Shown here piece after piece: positions 37,253-45,635 of a stretch of DNA of 64,000 nt. Position 1 is the stretch's first letter, and each line of letters starts with the position of its first letter. This stretch comes from Anaerolineae bacterium (lineage in GTDB: Bacteria; Chloroflexota; Anaerolineae; Aggregatilineales; Phototrophicaceae), in contig JADLAY010000009.1 of the NCBI GenBank assembly GCA_020849765.1, positions 50,484 through 114,483 of the forward strand, in the 5' to 3' direction. The position numbers and the translations under genes were made by a program. The notes under the pieces were generated by a model that saw only the letters and a program-made list of their open reading frames with translations, was not told the DNA's origin and searched no databases.

Positions 37253-37468
37253 CTAGGCAGTGGTCTCGTCGTCACGGTCGTTCCCTGCGATGCGCTCGAC
37301 CAGGCGAGCGACGAGGTTGCGTTTGTGATCGACTGCCGATGCCTCGCTGGCCGTATCCGCCGACGGCGCGTAGTCAGTCAACTGGCTCAGCCAGTAAGCC
37401 TGCTTCGCTGCACGATTGGTTTCTTCGCGTACCATCTTCAGCGTCATTTCGGGGGAGTAGAAGCTCAT
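37253..37468 (-). CDS. Mini-protein A (MSFxSPE family)
   Basis: A 71-residue soluble protein, start ATG with AGGTAGGT upstream. It shares the N-terminal MSFYSPE (MSFDSPE in B) and C-terminal NLVARLVERIAGNDRDDETT with the 76-residue protein at 38688-38918; the middle is not conserved. A 42-bp block 48 bp upstream of the start (37516-37557) is 35/42 identical to the block upstream of protein B. No known family. A real gene is supported by the ribosome site, paralogue and terminator. Confidence 0.75.
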   Translation of the reverse strand: MSFYSPEMTLKMVREETNRAAKQAYWLSQLTDYAPSADTASEASAVDHKRNLVARLVERIAGNDRDDETTA

Positions 37469-37515
37469 GAGATTACCTACCTGTGTTCTGCATCCTGTTC
37501 GTTATGTAATACGAT

Positions 37516-37557
37516 ACGACAAGCCGTAAAGTTGCGGATCATCCAAAAGGTGTATTT
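37516..37557 (-). promoter_or_regulatory. Duplicated upstream block of mini-protein A
   Basis: On the minus strand it begins AAATACACCTTTTGG and ends TTGTCGT, 48 bp before the start codon. The block before mini-protein B at 38968-39009 matches at 35 of 42 positions at almost the same distance (50 bp). The intervening sequence to the start codon is not similar, so this is probably a promoter or binding site. Confidence 0.65.
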
Positions 37558-37607
37558 AGCCTCATCCAAAGATGTATCTTGGCCCTGGCCGGATGACGGG
37601 GGAATCG

Positions 37608-37655
37608 GCGGTTGGCTTTTGGGTATTGGCGATTGGCAGTTAGCGGATTGATGGC
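37608..37655. repeat. Heptad repeats, TTGGCNN family
   Basis: Units GGTTGGC, TTTTGGG, TATTGGC, GATTGGC and AGTTAGC between YitT and mini-protein A. The remaining 37469-37723 gap holds the duplicated block and, at 37687-37709, the hairpin GAGGGCGC-TGGCT-GCGCCCTC. Confidence 0.65.
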
Positions 37656-37723
37656 TGTAGGGACGCGTCACTAGGCCATTCGCGAGAGGGCGCTGGCTGC
37701 GCCCTCGCTGCTGCGGGTGTCGC

Positions 37724-38641
37724 TTACAGGGTCTGTCCCCGGCGCATGGGCTTGAAACCGCGCCCGAAGGCGGCCTGCCCCTGATTGATGACGACGAAGG
37801 CGTCCGGGTCGGCTTCGGAGACGATCCTCGTCAGTTGTGGCACTTCTGGACGGGCGACGGTGACGAAGAGCACGCCGTGCGCGCGCTGCTTGACGCCGTC
37901 CTCGCTGTGCATTCTGGTGATGCCGCGCTTCAGAGTCTGCTTAATGACGTGCGCCAGCGAATCGGGGTGGTCGGTCACGATCATGGCGGTGCGGACGACG
38001 CTCGGTCCTTCCAGGACGTAATCCGACGCGGCGCCGGTGATGAAGAGCGTGATGATGGCGGCCAGCGCGGCTTCCCAGCCAAACACCAGCCCGGCGCCAA
38101 TCGTGATCAGCGTGTCCGTGTAGAGACTGGTCGTGGATAAGGGCGTTCCCCAGCGGAGCTGCAGGATGCGGGCCAGCGTCGAGGTGCCGCCCATCGTGCC
38201 ACCCGCGCGATAGACCAGGCCGCCGCCGAGGCCATTGAGCACGCCGCCGAAGATCGCGGCCATCAGGATGTTGTCGGTCAGGCCGCCTTGAAACACGGGG
38301 ATGAGCAGATCAACCACGATCGAGAAGGCGGCGATGTAGTAGACGGTGCCGATCACGGCTTTTGCGCCGCCAAGGTAACGGTAGCCGAGGATCTGGATCG
38401 GGATGTTGGCAATCAGGGTTATCACGCCGACGGGCGTCGCCCACAGGTGGTTCATGATGGTGGCGATACCGAGCACGCCCGGCCCGGCCACGCCGGCAGG
38501 CACCAGGAAGGCTGCGACGCCAATCGCAGACAGGATGACACCGGTGGTCAGCAAGGCCAGCCACGCGATCAGTTCGCGTCCGTCGACGTTGATATGGGTG
38601 GGTCGGTTTCGTCTCACGTAGAGCTTCACGGTTTGGGTCAA
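37724..38641 (-). CDS. YitT family membrane protein (DUF161 + DUF2179)
   Basis: A 305-residue protein with five or six membrane helices (LIAWLALLTTGVILSAIGVA, then TDNILMAAIFGGVLNGLGGG) and a cytosolic C-terminal DUF2179 domain (MIVTDHPDSLAHVIKQTLKR, VTVARPEVPQLTRIVSEADP). The transported substrate of YitT proteins is not established. It lies between the two mini-protein genes on the same strand. Confidence 0.9.
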   Translation of the reverse strand: MTQTVKLYVRRNRPTHINVDGRELIAWLALLTTGVILSAIGVAAFLVPAGVAGPGVLGIATIMNHLWATPVGVITLIANIPIQILGYRYLGGAKAVIGTVYYIAAFSIVVDLLIPVFQGGLTDNILMAAIFGGVLNGLGGGLVYRAGGTMGGTSTLARILQLRWGTPLSTTSLYTDTLITIGAGLVFGWEAALAAIITLFITGAASDYVLEGPSVVRTAMIVTDHPDSLAHVIKQTLKRGITRMHSEDGVKQRAHGVLFVTVARPEVPQLTRIVSEADPDAFVVINQGQAAFGRGFKPMRRGQTL

Positions 38642-38687
38642 AAGTCAGGCCTTCCAATACGACAATCTGCGTTCCGAGCCTTCGGTT

Positions 38688-38918
38688 TCAGTTAGCGGGC
38701 TTGGGGGCAGTTGCCTCGTCAATTCGGTCGTTGCCTTCGATACGCTCGATCAAACGAGCGACGAGGATGCGGTTCTGATCGGTTGCCGCTGCTGCCGCGG
38801 GTGCCTCCGCGAGTAAGGCGTATTCGATGATCTGGCCCATGCGGTTGGCCGGTGTTCTTGCGCGGTTGGCTGGCGCATGCGCCCTCGTGGACATCAGTTC
38901 AGGGGAGTCGAAGCTCAC
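38688..38918 (-). CDS. Mini-protein B (MSFxSPE family)
   Basis: A 76-residue paralogue of mini-protein A, start GTG 38918 with GAGGT upstream. It begins MSFDSPE and ends ILVARLIERIEGNDRIDEAT plus a short tail; the centre is Ala-rich and different. It precedes yitT by 47 bp and may be co-transcribed with it. No known function. Confidence 0.72.
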   Translation of the reverse strand: MSFDSPELMSTRAHAPANRARTPANRMGQIIEYALLAEAPAAAAATDQNRILVARLIERIEGNDRIDEATAPKPAN

Positions 38919-38967
38919 TGTCGCAACCTCGTCTGTTCAGTGCATCTCGTTCGTCGGGTTCCACGTT

Positions 38968-39009
38968 ACGACAGGTCGCGAAGTCGCGGATCGACCAAAA
39001 GGTGTATTT
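38968..39009 (-). promoter_or_regulatory. Duplicated upstream block of mini-protein B
   Basis: The counterpart of 37516-37557: same orientation, 35/42 identity, 50 bp before the start codon. Conserved edges are AAATACACCTTTTGG and TGTCGT. Confidence 0.65.
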
Positions 39010-39032
39010 CGGGTGTATGGCCTGGATGTAGA

Positions 39033-39405
39033 TTCGGCTGGCAGTCGGCGAATGGCTGTCGGCGGTCGGCGAGTAGGGATGTGGCGTGTCTCATCTGTGA
39101 CGATCCGGATCACGACCGCCGCGGACGTGGTCCCTACGAGGCGGAGCGTGAACCCCGCCTGGGCGTCCGCCGACGGGTTAACCCGTCGGCTAGGTCAAAT
39201 CAAGCGCACTGAAGGCGCTGGTCGGGCCAACGCCTGAGAATGGCTTGGGCGGGGCGACAGTCACGACTCAGGAACATCCCTCCTCATCACTCACTCCTCG
39301 TTACTCATCACTTATCTTCACACCACAAACCATCTTCACTGAGCACCGATTACCGAGCACCGTGAACTCCTACACTGAGCACCGAGTACCGAGCACTGAG
39401 TACGA
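39033..39405. repeat. Repeat-filled gap upstream of ruvB
   Basis: Contents in order: TCGGCNN heptads (39033-39077); a hairpin CCGACGGG-TTAA-CCCGTCGG (39171-39190) like that at 1605; a hairpin AGCGC-ACTGAAG-GCGCT near 39205; then heptads of the CTCATCACTCACTCCTCGTT type (39268-39310) and of the GAGCACC/GAGTACC type (39338-39401). A -10-like TACAAT at 39442-39447 precedes ruvB. No coding sequence is supported. Confidence 0.75.
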
Positions 39406-39487
39406 ATTTCCCCATCTTCCCGCCGGGCGCGACTTTGATGTTACAATGGGGACACTAGAACATTTATGCAGTATGGGAGTGCCATTG

Positions 39488-40522
39488 ATGTCGGATCAGC
39501 CGCTGCGCGCGGTCAGCGGAAGCCAGTTGCCCGACGAGCGTGACAACATTGCCCTGCGCCCGCGTTATCTTTCGGACATCATCGGCCAGGACAGCGTCAA
39601 ACGGAATCTGGAGATCATCATCGAGGCGGCACGGGGCCGCGGCGAGCCAATCGATCACACGCTGTTTTACGGCCCGCCGGGGTTGGGCAAGACGTCGTTC
39701 GCGCACATCATCGCCAACGAGATGAAGGTCAACATCCGCATCACGTCTGGCCCGGCCATCGAACGCGCGGGCGACCTGGCCGCCATCCTGACCAGCATCA
39801 AGCCGTACGACATCCTGTTCATTGACGAGATCCACCGGCTGGGACGCGCCGTCGAAGAAGTGCTCTACCCGGCGATGGAGGACTTTGCGCTCGACGTCGT
39901 CATCGGCAAGGGGCCGGGCGCCAAGTCCATGCGCATCCGGCTGCCGCGCTTCACGGTCGTCGGCGCGACGACGAGGCTGTCGCTGCTGGCCGGGCCGCTG
40001 CGCGACCGTTTCGGCGTGCACTTCCGCATGGACTTCTACGATCAGGCGGCGCTGGAGCACATCATCACCCGCGCGGCGGAGATGCTGGCGGTCGAGGCGC
40101 GCCCGGAAGGCATCGCCGAGATCGCCCGCCGTGCCCGCGGCACACCGCGTGTCGGTCTGCGCCTGCTGCGCCGCGTACGAGACTACGCTCAGGCGCGTGC
40201 GGACGGCGTCATCACCGGGCGTGTCGCCGGGGAGGCGCTCAACCTGATGGAGATCGATCACCTGGGGCTGGACGAGACCGACCTGCGCGTGCTGCGCACG
40301 ATCATCGAGAAGTACAGCGGTGGGCCGGTTGGCGTCGAGACGATCGCGGCGGCGATTGCCGAGGACTCGTCGACCGTGCAGGACGTCTACGAGCCGTATC
40401 TGCTGCAGCTGGGCTTCATCAAGCGGACGCCGCGCGGGCGCATGGCGACGGCGGTCGCTTACGAGCACCTGGGCATCCCGTACAACGTGCTCCCGGATCA
40501 GCCGCGCCTGTTCGAAGAGTAG
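39488..40522 (+). CDS. ruvB: Holliday junction DNA helicase RuvB
   Basis: RuvB is the AAA+ motor that drives branch migration with RuvA. The 344 residues contain [11 protein letters not shown], Walker [10 protein letters not shown], Walker [12 protein letters not shown], sensor 1 [19 protein letters not shown] and the C-terminal winged helix ending [17 protein letters not shown] 39488 gives the standard N-terminus; ATG 39473 is an in-frame alternative. ruvA is not adjacent. Confidence 0.97.
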   Translation: MSDQPLRAVSGSQLPDERDNIALRPRYLSDIIGQDSVKRNLEIIIEAARGRGEPIDHTLFYGPPGLGKTSFAHIIANEMKVNIRITSGPAIERAGDLAAILTSIKPYDILFIDEIHRLGRAVEEVLYPAMEDFALDVVIGKGPGAKSMRIRLPRFTVVGATTRLSLLAGPLRDRFGVHFRMDFYDQAALEHIITRAAEMLAVEARPEGIAEIARRARGTPRVGLRLLRRVRDYAQARADGVITGRVAGEALNLMEIDHLGLDETDLRVLRTIIEKYSGGPVGVETIAAAIAEDSSTVQDVYEPYLLQLGFIKRTPRGRMATAVAYEHLGIPYNVLPDQPRLFEE

Positions 40523-40555
40523 TAGAGACGACAATCTTCGTCGCGATCCATATTC

Positions 40556-40690
40556 GCGTTACCCTCATCCCCCGGCCCCTTCTCCCTGATGGAGAAGGGG
40601 AGCAAGAAGTGCTTGTGAAAGTCCCTCTCCTGCGGGAGAGGGATTTAGGGTGAGGGGAATTCGCGGACGTCGAGGTTCAAAACGGTTTCC
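40556..40690. mobile_element. MITE-like element, copy 4 (core only)
   Basis: It has the palindromic core (CCCTCATCCCCCGGCCCCTT, then GGGAGAGGGATTTAGGGTGA) and the GGTTCAAAACGGTTTCC flank of the other copies, but the terminal GTGGTCATAA repeats are not visible. A decayed or truncated copy. Confidence 0.65.
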
Positions 40691-40815
40691 ATTTTGGGTC
40701 TAGTCCGCCATTTTCCTCACGGCGGAATGATGTGGCGAGCGTTACAATAGGTTGATTCTGGGACGTCACCACAATTCGCATCAACCCATAGCTCACAGCC
40801 AGGATCAACCACGCC

Positions 40816-42240
40816 ATGTCGTCGCCTGCACCCACCCCCTCGCTTACGGATCGACTGCTGCTGGGCGCGACCCGGCTGACCGCCAAGACGTGGCCGCTGG
40901 CCGCGCGCATCCCGCCGCGACCTCCTGAAATCGACGACAACGAATCGCTGTGGGCGAGCCAGACGCCCGACTATCGACCGGGCGCGCCGCTCCGTGAGAC
41001 CATCACGGCGGATCTGGCGATCATCGGCGGCGGCTTCACCGGCGTCTCGACGGCCTATCATTTTAGCCGCCGCTATCCGGGCAAGCGCGTCGTCCTGCTG
41101 GAGGCGAAGTCGCTCGCCAACGGCGCCAGCGGGCGCAACGGCGGTCTGATGCTGAACTGGCTGGCGCACATGCCGGATCACAGCCCGGAGATGATCTGCC
41201 GTGTCTACCAGATCACGAGCGCGGGCATCCGCACGATCCGCGAGATCATCGAGCGGCACCAACTGCCGGTGAGCACGCGCAGCGACGGCACGCTGACCGT
41301 CTACACCGATGCGCAGCGCGCGGAGGCCGCTCACGCCGAGGCGGAATATCACCAGGGGCTGGGCATTCCGACCCGCTACCTCGACTCGGCGGCGCTCAAG
41401 CGGCAGCTCGATTTGCAGGGCGTCAGCGGCGGCGTGCTCGACCCGGACAGCGGCCAGATCAACGGCGCGCAGCTCGTGCGCGGTCTGCGCCCGGTGCTGA
41501 TCGAGCAGGGCGTCGCCATCTACGAGGGGACGCCCGTGCTGCGCATCCGCGAAGGCGCGACGATCACGCTGACGACGCCGGGCGGCGAAGTGCGGGCGAA
41601 AGCTATCGTCATCGCCACCAATGGCTACACCGGCGCGCTCGGCTATTTCCGTGATGCCATCTTCCCGCTGCACTCGCACATCTTCGCCACCGCGCCGCTG
41701 ACCGCAGAGCAGCGGGCGACGCTCGGCTGGCACCAGCATGCGGGCTTCAGCGACGACCTGGATCGGATCGCCTATTCGAGCCTGACCAACGAGGGGCACA
41801 TCGTCTTCGGTGGCGGCAGCAACCAGGCCTACGACTATTGCTTCGGCAACCGCACGGCCTACCCCGGCGCGCCCGCCTCGACGGCGAACCTCATGCGCAA
41901 GATCGAGGCGACGATGCATGACTACCTGCCCGCGAGTGCCTCGCTGCCGGTGGCCTACCGCTGGACGGGCACGCTCGGCTTCACGCTCAACCGCAACCCG
42001 CTGATCGGCGTGCGCGGCGAGCAGAAGAACGTCTACTATGCCATCGGTTTCTGCGGGCACGGCGTGACGCTGGCGAACGTCGCCGGGCAAATACTGACCG
42101 ATGTCTACTCGCGCGACGATGAGCACTGGCGCGGCCTGCCGATCTACCAGACGGACTATGTGCCGCTCCCGCCGGAGCCGTTCCGCTGGCTCGGCTATCA
42201 GATGTACACGCGTCTGACCGGGCGCTCGCCGAGGCTGTGA
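40816..42240 (+). CDS. FAD-dependent amino-acid/amine oxidase (DAO family)
   Basis: A 474-residue DAO-fold flavoprotein. The Rossmann motif is [17 protein letters not shown], followed by the FAD contact [17 protein letters not shown] and the C-terminal [17 protein letters not shown]. Resemblance is closest to glycine/gamma-glutamylputrescine-oxidase-type enzymes that oxidise an amine to aldehyde or keto acid with H2O2 release; the exact substrate is not evident. A TACAAT -10 lies at 40742-40747. Confidence 0.88.
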   Translation: MSSPAPTPSLTDRLLLGATRLTAKTWPLAARIPPRPPEIDDNESLWASQTPDYRPGAPLRETITADLAIIGGGFTGVSTAYHFSRRYPGKRVVLLEAKSLANGASGRNGGLMLNWLAHMPDHSPEMICRVYQITSAGIRTIREIIERHQLPVSTRSDGTLTVYTDAQRAEAAHAEAEYHQGLGIPTRYLDSAALKRQLDLQGVSGGVLDPDSGQINGAQLVRGLRPVLIEQGVAIYEGTPVLRIREGATITLTTPGGEVRAKAIVIATNGYTGALGYFRDAIFPLHSHIFATAPLTAEQRATLGWHQHAGFSDDLDRIAYSSLTNEGHIVFGGGSNQAYDYCFGNRTAYPGAPASTANLMRKIEATMHDYLPASASLPVAYRWTGTLGFTLNRNPLIGVRGEQKNVYYAIGFCGHGVTLANVAGQILTDVYSRDDEHWRGLPIYQTDYVPLPPEPFRWLGYQMYTRLTGRSPRL

Positions 42241-42247
42241 GGAGACG

Positions 42248-42326
42248 CAGAAGCAAATTAGCGGATTGGCACGTTAGCATTTGGCCGAGGCCATCGCCTG
42301 ACGATGCTTGTGTTGCATCGTCAGGC
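42248..42326. repeat. Heptads and a perfect 12-bp inverted repeat
   Basis: ATTAGCG, GATTGGC, GTTAGCA-type units (42257-42285) are followed by the exact inverted repeat GCCTGACGATGC-TTGTGTT-GCATCGTCAGGC (42296-42326). It ends 7 bp before the TATAAT of the next gene, so it could be an operator, or one more hairpin repeat. Confidence 0.65.
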
Positions 42327-42333
42327 AGAACGT

Positions 42334-42339
42334 TATAAT
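42334..42339 (+). promoter_or_regulatory. -10 element TATAAT for the M50-like gene
   Basis: A perfect TATAAT 32 bp before the start codon. TTGCAT at 42313-42318 is 15 bp upstream, inside the right arm of the inverted repeat. Confidence 0.5.
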
Positions 42340-42371
42340 GGCCGCTGGACGGCGCACACGTGAGGTGAATC

Positions 42372-42908
42372 ATGTCGCAAACGGCTCCAACACGCCCGCT
42401 GATGTTCACGCTGCTCGGACTGCCCTGGACACGGACGAGCCAGACGATCCCGTTCGTCATTTCGCGGATGGCGTTCGGCCTGATCGCGGCCTGGGTGCTG
42501 CTGCCGCATGAGACGCCTGCTCTTCGCCTGATCTGGGGTCTCGTCTACGGGCTGGTGGTCATCGGCGTGCAGGTGATTCACACGATCGGTCACATCCTGA
42601 GCAGCCGACGTGTGACGCCGCCGATGCGCGAGGTGCGCTCGCTGCTGGTCGGTTTCGCGACGCTCTATCCGCGCGACCTGGTGCCGCTGCCGCCGAGCAC
42701 GCATCTGACGCGCTCGCTCGGCGGGCCGATCATCAATCTGGTCGTCGGCCTCGTCTCGCTGCTGATCTGGGGTCTGATCGGCGGGCATCTGCTGTCGTTC
42801 TTCGGCTGGTTCAACATCGCCCTCGGTCTGATCGCGCTGCTGCCGATCCCTGGCATCGACGGCTCGGTCATCTGGCGCGAGCTGGGCAACTACCTGAGCG
42901 ACGATTAG
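42372..42908 (+). CDS. M50/site-2-protease-like membrane protein with altered active site
   Basis: A 178-residue protein with four or five membrane helices. Its order of motifs is that of site-2 proteases: HTIGH (residues 70-74) where HExGH is expected, LGGPIINLVVGL matching the conserved GPxxN helix, and NIALGLIALLPIPGIDGS matching the N-x2-P-x2-x-L-D-G ligand motif (D163). The catalytic Glu is replaced by T71 while both His and the Asp remain. It may bind zinc without proteolysis. Confidence 0.75.
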   Translation: MSQTAPTRPLMFTLLGLPWTRTSQTIPFVISRMAFGLIAAWVLLPHETPALRLIWGLVYGLVVIGVQVIHTIGHILSSRRVTPPMREVRSLLVGFATLYPRDLVPLPPSTHLTRSLGGPIINLVVGLVSLLIWGLIGGHLLSFFGWFNIALGLIALLPIPGIDGSVIWRELGNYLSDD

Positions 42909-42925
42909 GCGCACTACTCTGGACT

Positions 42926-42955
42926 AGGCGGACGCGCCGTGGCGCGCCCCTACGT
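42926..42955. repeat. REP-like hairpin with CTAC
   Basis: GGACGCGCC-GT-GGCGCGCCC followed by CTAC, the inverted orientation of the GTAG-type hairpin. Confidence 0.65.
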
Positions 42956-43021
42956 GCAACTCAAGCGTCCGCGCTACGTATACAGAATCATGATTACGAC
43001 GGATACGCAGGAGTGAAGCAC

Positions 43022-43411
43022 ATGTCTGTCTACACAACGACCGATCGCGCGGACTTCGGTGCGCGGTTTCTCGCCATCGTCATCGATGGGTTCGTCCTCG
43101 GCTTGATCGCCGGGTTGTTGTTCGGCGCGGGCCGCGAGGCCGGTGGCATCATCAGCTTTGTCGTCGGTTTGGTCTACAACTGGTATTTCTGGACGCGCCA
43201 GGAAGGCCAGACGCCCGGCAAGCGGATCATGCATCTGCGCGTGGTCAAGACCGATGGTTCCGCCATCAACGACACGGACGCCATCATCCGCTACATCGGC
43301 TACTACATCAATACCGCCGTGCTGATGCTCGGCTGGCTGTGGGCGCTGATCGACGAGCGCGGCCAGGGCTTGCACGACAAGATCGCCGGGACGATGGTCG
43401 TGCGTGCGTAA
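43022..43411 (+). CDS. RDD family membrane protein
   Basis: A 129-residue RDD protein: DFGARFLAIVIDGFVLGLIA with the conserved Arg and Asp, then NWYFWTRQEGQTPGKRIMHL and a third helix ending DKIAGTMVVRA. RDD proteins are small three-helix membrane proteins of mostly unknown role, some linked to ion exchange. AGGAG lies 8 bp upstream of ATG 43022. A terminator follows. Confidence 0.9.
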   Translation: MSVYTTTDRADFGARFLAIVIDGFVLGLIAGLLFGAGREAGGIISFVVGLVYNWYFWTRQEGQTPGKRIMHLRVVKTDGSAINDTDAIIRYIGYYINTAVLMLGWLWALIDERGQGLHDKIAGTMVVRA

Positions 43412-43436
43412 GCATCGTTCGCCTTGAACTGGGGAA

Positions 43437-43465
43437 GGGCGTTCTCAAACGGGGACGCCCTTTTT
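43437..43465 (+). terminator. Rho-independent terminator of the RDD gene
   Basis: GGGCGTTCTC pairs with GGGGACGCCC around AAAC, followed by five T. Confidence 0.82.
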
Positions 43466-43585
43466 GATTCGGCGCGAATTACGGAGGGATGCACCCCCGA
43501 TCAAGTGATGGTGATCACTGGTCGCGCGCGGGAGTCTGGCAGACGATGACGGCGATGTGTCGGCATGTGGGGAGGAGTCAGCGTT

Positions 43586-44392
43586 ATGAGCCAGGGGGGA
43601 TACACCGTCGAGCCGCTGCCGCTCATGCGCCAGTTGGTGACGGACATCGGCTGGTACTCGAAGAAATTGGACCCGATCATCGGTCTGCTTGAAATCGACG
43701 TGACCGAGGCGCGCGAGCGCATCCATGCCCACGCGGCAGCGACCGGCGAACGCCTCTCGTTCACCGGCTTTCTCGTCTACTGCATCGGGCGGGCGGTCGA
43801 TGAGCATAAGCAGGTTCACGCGATGCGCAGCCTGCGCGGGCGGCTGGTCACGTTTGACGACGTCGACATCGCGACGATGATCGAGATCGAGTCGGGCGGG
43901 CGCAAGACGCCGGTCGGTCGGGTGATCCGCGCGGCCAATCACAAAACGCTGCGCCAGATCCACGACGAGATCCGCGGCGTCCAGGTCGCGCAGGATAAGA
44001 GCGACGAAGCCGGGATCGTCCGCTTCTTCGCGCGAATTCCGCGCTTCATTCGGCGGCGGCTCATGTTCATCATGTTCCGCATGCCGCAGTGGTCGAAGCA
44101 GTTTCGCGGCACGGTGGTCGTGACGGCGGTCGGCATGTTCGGAAAGGGCGGCGGTTGGGGCGTCGGGCTGCCGTCGCATTCGCTGACGGTGCTCGTCGGC
44201 GGCATCGCGCAGAAGCCGGGCGTTGTCGATGGGCAGATCGCGATCCGCGAGTACCTGTGCCTGACGCTGAGCTTCGATCACGCGGTGGTCGATGGCGCAC
44301 CCGCCGCGCGTTTCGCTACCCGCCTGCGCGAGCTGATCGAGAGCGCTGCTGCGTTGGAGACAGTCTTAAGCGCGAAAAGCGCGCAAAGATGA
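43586..44392 (+). CDS. 2-oxoacid dehydrogenase acyltransferase-like (CAT-fold) protein
   Basis: A 268-residue stand-alone catalytic domain of the E2/chloramphenicol-acetyltransferase fold. The active-site motif HxxxDG is present as LSFDHAVVDGAPAARF. There is no lipoyl domain and no E1/E3-binding domain, unlike true E2 subunits, so it probably acetylates or binds something else. ATG 43586 has GGAG upstream. Confidence 0.83.
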   Translation: MSQGGYTVEPLPLMRQLVTDIGWYSKKLDPIIGLLEIDVTEARERIHAHAAATGERLSFTGFLVYCIGRAVDEHKQVHAMRSLRGRLVTFDDVDIATMIEIESGGRKTPVGRVIRAANHKTLRQIHDEIRGVQVAQDKSDEAGIVRFFARIPRFIRRRLMFIMFRMPQWSKQFRGTVVVTAVGMFGKGGGWGVGLPSHSLTVLVGGIAQKPGVVDGQIAIREYLCLTLSFDHAVVDGAPAARFATRLRELIESAAALETVLSAKSAQR

Positions 44393-44467
44393 GAGAATTG
44401 CGGAATTCGTATCCTGATGCTTGTACAAAGCTGGATCACCAGAGATTCAGACGAGGAAAATCAGTTC

Positions 44468-45094
44468 ATGGATGCTCAGTTTCGCGATACGGACAATACG
44501 ATGGCATTTGCGCTCAAGCGGACAGCAGCCTCGATTCAGGGCGAGACAGTCACTCTGAAGGAGTTGTTGGAGGTTGTTGGTGAGCAAGGTCTGCTGCTGT
44601 TCTGCGCGCTGCTGACAGTGCCGTTCTTGCTTCCGGTGTCCATACCTGGCGTGAGTACCGTGTTTGGAATTGTCATCATCTTGATCGGCGTGGGCGTCAC
44701 GCTCAATCGTGTGCCGTGGCTGCCGCGACGATTGATGAGCCGCCGTCTGCTGCGGGCGCAGATTGTGCCGATGCTTGACCAGGGCGCGCGGATTTTCGAG
44801 CGGATCGAGCGCTGGGTGCAGCCGCGGTTGCTCTTCATGACGGGCGGCGCGGGCATCAATCGCATCAACGGCCTGGCGTTGACCGCTAGCGGCGTCCTGC
44901 TGCTGTTTCCCCTCAGCCTGATCCCATTTTCGAACACCCTGCCCGCAATCACGATTCTGCTGTTCATCTTTGGTCTGCTCCAGCGTGACGGCTATTTCAT
45001 CGTGACCGGTTATGCGGCGCTGGTTGCGACACTCCTGTACTTTGGCGGATTGGCGCTGATGATGATCGCGGGTGGTCAGGCGCTGCTCGGCTGA
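44468..45094 (+). CDS. ExoD family membrane protein
   Basis: A 208-residue ExoD-like protein with four membrane helices (GLLLFCALLTVPFLLPVSIP, then LTASGVLLLFPLSLIPFSNT). ExoD was named for an exopolysaccharide phenotype in rhizobia; its molecular role is unknown. ATG 44468 (MDAQFRDTDN) is preferred over 44417 because GAGGA is about 11 bp upstream and the family begins near here. Confidence 0.85.
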   Translation: MDAQFRDTDNTMAFALKRTAASIQGETVTLKELLEVVGEQGLLLFCALLTVPFLLPVSIPGVSTVFGIVIILIGVGVTLNRVPWLPRRLMSRRLLRAQIVPMLDQGARIFERIERWVQPRLLFMTGGAGINRINGLALTASGVLLLFPLSLIPFSNTLPAITILLFIFGLLQRDGYFIVTGYAALVATLLYFGGLALMMIAGGQALLG

Positions 45095-45168
45095 ATCAAC
45101 GATGCTGCGGCAGGCGTTTGGTGGTTCAATAGGCATAGAGGGCCTTTGAGCCGGTGAGGCAATTGACG

Positions 45169-45411
45169 ATGGATTTTCAGAACCTTGGTCGCATTCTGCT
45201 GCTGGTCGGCGGCGTCATCGTCGTCATCGGCGGCCTGTTCCTCTTGATCGGGCGCGTGCCGTTCCTGAATCGCCTGGGCAATCTGCCGGGCGACATCCGC
45301 ATCGAGACGGGCAGCATCACCTGCATCGTGCCGATTGTGAGCACGATCCTGATCAGCGTCGTGCTGACGATCGTCATCAACGTCATCCTGCGCATCATCA
45401 ACCGGCCGTAA
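45169..45411 (+). CDS. DUF2905 family small membrane protein
   Basis: An 80-residue protein with two membrane helices flanking RVPFLNRLGNLPGDIRIETG, the DUF2905 signature. The family is often encoded between ruvB and queA, as it is (loosely) here. GTG 45154 is an alternative start. Function unknown. Confidence 0.85.
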   Translation: MDFQNLGRILLLVGGVIVVIGGLFLLIGRVPFLNRLGNLPGDIRIETGSITCIVPIVSTILISVVLTIVINVILRIINRP

Positions 45412-45570
45412 CGCGGGTCGCCTACCCATGAAATGGGCGGGCTGGAATGGCGCGTCCTGCGGAGGCTGGTTCCACATGCAGGCAGTGGCAAAGCCCTCGA
45501 AGAGGGCGCACGCGCAGACGGGACATTTCATGTCCCGGCGGTCAGCGTCACCGGGCGTACTCACTTCCGT

Positions 45571-45600
45571 CTGTCAGGCATGAGGCCGTGGCTTTATACT
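45571..45600 (+). promoter_or_regulatory. Candidate queA promoter
   Basis: CTGTCA (45571-45576) and TATACT (45595-45600) are 18 bp apart, 36 bp upstream of the queA start. Confidence 0.45.
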
Positions 45601-45635
45601 GAAGGCGATGTGAGACAAGCCGAGACCCTGACACG

